The notes under the pieces: model-generated | Database searches by the model: none | Seen by the model: the letters and a program-made list of their open reading frames with translations, nothing else | Told to the model about the DNA's origin: nothing | NCBI GenBank assembly: GCA_964538065.1 | Contig: CAZIDG010000011.1 | Coordinates: forward strand, 1 to 64,000 | Reading direction: 5' to 3' | Length of the DNA stretch: 64,000 bases | DNA from: G963664225 sp964538065 | GTDB taxonomy: Bacteria > Verrucomicrobiota > Verrucomicrobiia > Limisphaerales > UBA1319 | Translations under genes and position numbers: made by a program | In this document: one piece after another, positions 59,786 through 64,000 of the stretch | How the letters are laid out: the number at the start of each line of letters is the position of its first letter | Numbering within the stretch: the first letter of the stretch is position 1

Positions 59786-60886
59786 TTCGCGCTGCCAATT
59801 CATCAAGGTGGACATGGCATGGTCTTCCTCGCAGGCCAGGAGCACCAATGCGGCGCGACTGGCAATGAAGGAGGCTTCCAAGCCCAGTTGCCCAGCCACC
59901 TCGTCACGACGCTTTCGCAGGGCTTCCAGCCTGTGTTTTTCGGCCTCTGTCATGCGCCGGCCATTGGTTCGAATGCGTGTCGGAAGACTTTGAGACGAAA
60001 GGGCCCATCCCGCATGGAATGCATTCAGCAATCCCTCGCGTCGGCGGGCGGTCAGGAAAGGAGGGATGCTGGACTTGACATCATCGAGCGTCGCAGCCTG
60101 CGCCATTTTCAACAACAAGTCATGGCTCAGGATGAAGAATGGCGGCTTATTCGAGTGGATGGCCTCCTTCTCGCGCCAGAGCCACAATTCCTTAAGCACA
60201 CCCAAATGCCGCCGGGACAGCCGTTCTGAACCGGCCAGGCGCCAATCATTCTCTTCGTTGCGGTTACGGACAGCGGCACAGGTTTCCACCAGGCGCGCAC
60301 ATGTTTCCCGATGCCATGAGGCGCGATTCTTCTCGTTGAGCTGGCCGCGCAGAATGTCCGAAAGAGGTTTTAAATAACGCGTATCGTTCGAAGCATATAC
60401 CAGCATCCGCGGTGTAAGCGGGCGGCGGCTCCAATCCGCCTTCTGGGGGCCTTTCTCGAGAGCAACTCCCAGGTACTGGCTCACCAGGTCCATCAAACTA
60501 AACCTCTGAATGCCCAGGAAACGGGCTGCGAGCATGGTGTCAAAAATGGCGCGTGGACGGAAACCGTATGTTTTCGTCAGCAATCGCAGGTCATAATCGG
60601 CGCCGTGCAGGATGATTTCATGGGACCCAAGGATTTCCATCAAAGGTGTCATGTCCACACTGGTGAGGGGGTCGAACAACAAATCGCCCCCGTCATGACT
60701 CACCTGCATCAAACACAGTTTCTCGGGATAGGAATGCAAGCTGTCGGCTTCTGTATCCACAGAAACCCACTCTGCCTGGCGCAAGGAAGGCAAGGCATCA
60801 TTCAGCTTAGATTGCGCATCAATCACCAGTCCAATTAGCGGCATAGGACATAAAAACGAAAGCCAATTCTGCTTGGAACTTGCCAT
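59771..60886 (-). CDS. rnd: Ribonuclease D-type 3'-5' exonuclease
   Basis: 371 residues; translation may instead start at Met15 (60844, MPLIGLVIDAQ). The DEDDy exonuclease motifs are visible: Exo I VSVDTEADSLHSYPEKLCL (Asp, Glu), Exo II LHGADYDLRLL (Asp) and Exo III YASNDTRYLKPL (Tyr, Asp). RFLGIQRFSLMDLVSQYLGV is typical RNase D. An HRDC-like helical region occupies about residues 205-290. It trims 3' ends of tRNA precursors. It overlaps hisS tail to tail and is divergent from the ASKHA-type gene with only a few tens of bases between. Confidence 0.9.
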   Translation of the reverse strand: MASSKQNWLSFLCPMPLIGLVIDAQSKLNDALPSLRQAEWVSVDTEADSLHSYPEKLCLMQVSHDGGDLLFDPLTSVDMTPLMEILGSHEIILHGADYDLRLLTKTYGFRPRAIFDTMLAARFLGIQRFSLMDLVSQYLGVALEKGPQKADWSRRPLTPRMLVYASNDTRYLKPLSDILRGQLNEKNRASWHRETCARLVETCAAVRNRNEENDWRLAGSERLSRRHLGVLKELWLWREKEAIHSNKPPFFILSHDLLLKMAQAATLDDVKSSIPPFLTARRREGLLNAFHAGWALSSQSLPTRIRTNGRRMTEAEKHRLEALRKRRDEVAGQLGLEASFIASRAALVLLACEEDHAMSTLMNWQRELLGV

Positions 60887-60918
60887 TTAACGTGGAACCC
60901 TCACTCTTCATGGGAGTT

Positions 60919-62439
60919 ATGTCCACGCCTGTTCGAATCGATTTGTTACCGATGGGCACCTGCGTTGAGGTCACCCGAGGCACATCATTGAAGGAGGCGT
61001 TGTTCGCTCAGGGAGTCGAGTTTCCCTGCGGAGGGCATGGACGTTGCAGGGGGTGCAAGGTCAAGGTGGTTCACGGCCAGGCTCCCATCTCCACGGAACA
61101 AGCCGATTTGCTCTCGCCCGATGAAATAGCCGCCGGGTGGCGTCTGGCCTGTCAACTCGTTGCTGACCAGGACATGACGCTGGAGATTGCCCAGTGGGAA
61201 GCCGCCATTCTGGCAGACGACACCCCCTTGACCGCCATGCCACGTGAGGGTTTGGGGATTGCTGTGGATTTGGGCACCACCACCCTTGCCGCTCAACTCG
61301 TTGATCTGGCCACGAGCCACGTTCTTGCCATCGCAACCGCTTTGAACCCCCAGGCATGCCATGGGGCGGATATTATGACGCGAGTTCAGCATGCACTTGC
61401 GGAACAAGGCCGGCTCCAGCTCTTAACGTTAATTAGAAAGCAAATCGGTTCCATGATCGCCGATTTGCTGCAAAAGGCCGGCCAACCGGCCGATAAGCTC
61501 AAAGAGGTGGTGATTGTTGGCAACACCGTCATGCATCACCTGTTCTGCGATTGTTCCATTGCGCCGCTATCGGCCTATCCTTTTGAGACTCAGGAAGGAG
61601 GCTTAAAAACCTATACACCGGCCTCCCTTGGCTGGCCGTTGCCTGAGGCTGTAGCCATTCATTTTCTACCCTGCCTGGGGGGATTTGTTGGCAGTGATGT
61701 GTTGGCCGGCATTCTGGCCACGGGATTGCATCAAAGCCATGATATCCAGTGTCTCGTTGATTTGGGCACGAACGGGGAGATTGTTGTGGGTAATCGCACG
61801 CGGATGCTGTGTGCCTCCACCGCCGCCGGGCCAGCCTTTGAGGGGGCACGCATCAGCATGGGAATGAGGGCAGTCACAGGCGCCATATCCGAAGTGAGGC
61901 TGGTTGACGGCTCGATGCAATGCACCGTGTTGGGCGGCGGGACCCCGCGTGGTCTGTGTGGCAGCGGTTTGGTGGACGCGGCACATGCGGGACTTCAAAC
62001 TGGCGCCATCCAATCCAGCGGACGAATGCGCGACAAGACGACGCCCTTTATCGTACGCGCCCCGGTCCACGTCACCCAAGCGGATATCCGGGAACTTCAA
62101 TTGGCCAAAGGCGCCATTGCCGCCGGGATCCGGATCCTGCTGGAGCAATTGGGCATGCGTGCTGAAGATGTCCAAAAAGTGTTCCTGGCAGGAGCGTTCG
62201 GCAATTACATCAACCGGGAAAGTGCCCGTCGCATTGGCTTGCTGCCATTTCCAATCGATAGAGTGCTGCCGGCAGGCAACACCGCGCTGCTGGGGGCAAA
62301 AATAGCACTTTTATCCGGGGCCAGAGGCAACCATGATTTCAGGTGGCTTGACCGAATCAGGCATGTATCCCTAAGCGCTCACGAGCACTTCCAGGAATTA
62401 TTCGCCGATTCGATGAAATTTGGCGAAGCAGATGCATGA
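60919..62439 (+). CDS. Ferredoxin-ASKHA protein (corrinoid-protein reductive activator type)
   Basis: 506 residues from ATG 60919 (MSTPVRIDLLP), with GGGAG just before; ATG 60910 or TTG 60880 are alternatives. The N-terminal 2Fe-2S ferredoxin domain has Cys37, Cys43, Cys46 and Cys78 in FPCGGHGRCRGCK and WRLACQL. The ASKHA ATPase-like part shows LGIAVDLGTTTLAAQLVDL (about 113-131), VVIVGNTVMHHLFC, CLVDLGTNGEIVVGN, RGLCGSGLVDAAHAGL and VFLAGAFGNYINRESA. This is the RamA/DUF4445 layout of ATP-dependent activators that re-reduce Co(II) corrinoid methyltransferase proteins. No corrinoid protein or methyltransferase is adjacent. Function is inferred from architecture. Confidence 0.83.
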   Translation: MSTPVRIDLLPMGTCVEVTRGTSLKEALFAQGVEFPCGGHGRCRGCKVKVVHGQAPISTEQADLLSPDEIAAGWRLACQLVADQDMTLEIAQWEAAILADDTPLTAMPREGLGIAVDLGTTTLAAQLVDLATSHVLAIATALNPQACHGADIMTRVQHALAEQGRLQLLTLIRKQIGSMIADLLQKAGQPADKLKEVVIVGNTVMHHLFCDCSIAPLSAYPFETQEGGLKTYTPASLGWPLPEAVAIHFLPCLGGFVGSDVLAGILATGLHQSHDIQCLVDLGTNGEIVVGNRTRMLCASTAAGPAFEGARISMGMRAVTGAISEVRLVDGSMQCTVLGGGTPRGLCGSGLVDAAHAGLQTGAIQSSGRMRDKTTPFIVRAPVHVTQADIRELQLAKGAIAAGIRILLEQLGMRAEDVQKVFLAGAFGNYINRESARRIGLLPFPIDRVLPAGNTALLGAKIALLSGARGNHDFRWLDRIRHVSLSAHEHFQELFADSMKFGEADA

Positions 62440-62441
62440 CG

Positions 62442-63311
62442 TCACAGGGCCGGATCCACCCGTTGGAGCAGCACAGCCATCACAAACAAGATTGGAAAGA
62501 GGATGCTGGCCATCTCCCCCGCCCCCAACGCCAGCCAATCCACCAGGATAATCCCGGCGACCAAACCTGCGCGAGCCAGACGGATGCTGGGTTGTGGACG
62601 GGTGAAAAAAAAGTATAAGCACCACGAAATCCAGGCGATCAAGGCCACAGAGAGCGACAAGGCGGCCCACCGGTAACCAGCGCCGTTGGCAAATCCTGCC
62701 AGAACGATGGGGGCACACATCAAAATGACCGGAAACGGCTCACGCTGGACATGGACGACGCCCGCACGTCCGAAACAACCGACGCCAGCCATGTACATAG
62801 CGACTGCAATCGCGGACCATACAGCCAAGCCACTGATTCCCCCCGGAGCAGCCGCCCCGGCAATGAGGTAAATGAAAAAGCGGGTTGTTGCCAACAATAC
62901 AGGCGCAAGCGCAAGCAAATTATGGGTGAGATAATACAGGATGATGCTTGCCATCAATAAAATGGATAAAATGGCCAGCGACACGCCAAAGGCAGCCATA
63001 ATTATCGCCCCGACCATGAACCATCCCACTGCCATGAGCAACACGGTCTGCACCGCGATGGCTCCCGATGGAATGGGGCGCTGGCGGCGGCGTTGGGCAT
63101 CCACCGAGGCGTCACAGGCATGGTTGAGGCACATGCCACCGACATGGAAGCATGAAACGCCCGCGCATACAGCCACCAAATACTCCAGGGGCCCCCCACC
63201 ACTCAAGAACCATGCCGCGAGGCAATTGGACCACACTGTGGGCAGAGTGGAGACGCGCGCCAATTGGAACAGCGTGCGCAACCATGTGAGAATGTTGAAG
63301 CCACCGGTCAT
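62442..63311 (-). CDS. UbiA-like prenyltransferase-family membrane protein with atypical motifs
   Basis: 289 residues from ATG 63311 (MTGGFNILTWLRT); a longer upstream frame runs over the Nudix promoter. About eight to nine transmembrane helices. RVSTLPTVWSNCLAAW is the first UbiA helix. The first Asp-rich motif is CLNHACDASVDAQRRRQRPIP, Asn63-His-x-x-Asp67-xxx-Asp71, with His in place of the usual first Asp. I find no second DxxxD motif: the expected region reads CFGRAGVVHVQREPFPV. This pattern recalls EboC-like UbiA relatives. Either the substrate differs or it is not a standard prenyltransferase. It is convergent with the ASKHA gene and divergent from the Nudix gene. Confidence 0.75.
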   Translation of the reverse strand: MTGGFNILTWLRTLFQLARVSTLPTVWSNCLAAWFLSGGGPLEYLVAVCAGVSCFHVGGMCLNHACDASVDAQRRRQRPIPSGAIAVQTVLLMAVGWFMVGAIIMAAFGVSLAILSILLMASIILYYLTHNLLALAPVLLATTRFFIYLIAGAAAPGGISGLAVWSAIAVAMYMAGVGCFGRAGVVHVQREPFPVILMCAPIVLAGFANGAGYRWAALSLSVALIAWISWCLYFFFTRPQPSIRLARAGLVAGIILVDWLALGAGEMASILFPILFVMAVLLQRVDPAL

Positions 63312-63407
63312 ACCGTGCCTTGACCCATGATCATCCGGGCACCTTTCAAAAGTGCAAGTCATTTTGAACGATTGATATCTGCAACCTGTTTTTGTTATCC
63401 TGCTGAC

Positions 63408-63890
63408 ATGCGGCATAAAATCAGCTCCGGTCTATTAATGTATCGAGTGAAACATCACCAACTGGAGGTGTTTATTGCCCATCCTGGCGGACCCTTTTTT
63501 CAATTCCGCAATGAGGATTGCTGGAGCATTCCCAAGGGTGAGGTGGAAGCCGGGGAAAGCTTGATTGAAGCGGCGCAGCGGGAATTTCAGGAGGAAGTGG
63601 GCATTCCACCCCATGGGCCATACATGGAACTGGGCAATATTCGCCAAAAGAGCGGCAAAATGGTGTTCGCCTGGGCCTTTGAAGGGGACTATCCTGACAA
63701 TCAACCCATTCATAGCATCGATTTTGAGCTGGAATGGCCTCCGCTCTCCGGTCGTAAGCAGCGGTTTCCCGAAATCGACCGGGCAGGCTTTTTCACCATG
63801 GATGAAGCCCTTCTGAAGCTTAAAATCGCCCAACACCCCTTCCTGACGCGGCTGGCGGAGCGTGTAAAAGACCAACTGGTGACGCCCTAG
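63408..63890 (+). CDS. Nudix hydrolase
   Basis: 160 residues from ATG 63408 (MRHKISSGLLMYRVKHH). The Nudix box is complete, beginning GEVEAGESLIEAAQREFQEE and ending VGI (about residues 47-69), which fits G-x5-E-x7-REUxEExGU. WSIPKGEVE precedes it, and the C-terminal PEIDRAGFFTMDEALLKL is the typical closing helix. SGLLMYR and a FIAHPGGPFF strand suggest the diadenosine-polyphosphate or NTP-pyrophosphohydrolase subgroup. The substrate is not assignable by eye. Confidence 0.93.
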   Translation: MRHKISSGLLMYRVKHHQLEVFIAHPGGPFFQFRNEDCWSIPKGEVEAGESLIEAAQREFQEEVGIPPHGPYMELGNIRQKSGKMVFAWAFEGDYPDNQPIHSIDFELEWPPLSGRKQRFPEIDRAGFFTMDEALLKLKIAQHPFLTRLAERVKDQLVTP

Positions 63891-64000
63891 CCCATCCAAT
63901 CCGCAGCGTGTTCGGGACCACGATGCAAAACCATGTCAAAATCATGTGGCATTGGTCCGGACTTCATGCTAAAGGGATTCGCAGTATATTGAGTTATGGG
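63891..64000. other. Window tail, no supported gene
   Basis: Open frames enter the window edge, for example from ATG 63932 or from ATG 63996, but too little is visible to support either. TATATT before 63996 could be a -10 element of the next gene. Confidence 0.3.

Noticed and set aside
1..64000. CRISPR array, complete insertion sequence or prophage
   Set aside because: No regularly spaced repeats, no Cas genes, no DDE transposase with inverted repeats and no phage structural genes are visible.

Overview
The window looks like chromosome from a member of the Planctomycetes-Verrucomicrobia-Chlamydiae group, most likely Verrucomicrobiota. The clues are a prepilin-like protein ending in a His/Gly...Phe-Ala-Asp-Gly-His motif, very large secreted proteins built from lamin-tail and CotH modules, an exosortase/TPR pair, a PQQ-repeat protein starting with WPQYRG, and a rhamnose isomerase/LutABC cluster. 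The assignment rests on gene content only; no rRNA gene is present.

Layout. 1-1.85 kb: the edge of an integrated element, with a partial gene, a tyrosine recombinase and the tRNA-Gly(CCC) it probably uses as attachment site. 2.3-7.1 kb (minus): a ribose-type operon (LacI regulator, secreted ADP-ribosylglycohydrolase, GRP-family sugar transporter, ribokinase) ended by a hairpin. 7.2-9.2 kb: a large secreted GxGYxYP-like protein, divergent from an exosortase and its TPR partner (9.4-12.5 kb). 12.6-13.3 kb: cutC. 13.5-19.8 kb: an AraC-type regulator divergent from rhaA-rhaT-lutA-lutB-lutC, closed by a terminator; it imports and isomerises L-rhamnose and oxidises the L-lactate derived from it, but rhaB and rhaD are not here. 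19.9-28.8 kb: an electron-transfer module (large acyl-CoA dehydrogenase, ETF:quinone oxidoreductase-like protein, EtfB, a divergent EtfA, an ABM-domain protein, an iron-type alcohol dehydrogenase), interrupted by a prepilin-like gene on the other strand.

28.8-44.9 kb (all minus) is the most striking region: four giant secreted proteins in the order lamin-tail protein, CotH/lamin-tail protein, lamin-tail protein, CotH/lamin-tail protein. The two smaller ones have almost the same domain spacing, and all four share a C-terminal module that recurs in a smaller secreted protein at 46 kb. This looks like a duplicated two-gene surface system.

45-56 kb: a small conserved-looking protein, a lipoprotein, a secreted protein, an S46 peptidase, a Tat-exported Gfo/Idh/MocA oxidoreductase, a lone transposase-N-terminus-like protein, an OmpA/MotB-type protein, a radical SAM protein, a DUF418-type membrane protein and a PQQ beta-propeller protein. 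56.4-63.9 kb is mostly housekeeping: gcvT-gcvH, an HU/IHF protein, hisS, RNase D convergent with hisS, a ferredoxin-ASKHA protein of the corrinoid-activator type, a UbiA-like membrane protein and a Nudix hydrolase.

All calls are by eye from sequence and remembered family motifs; no database search was run.
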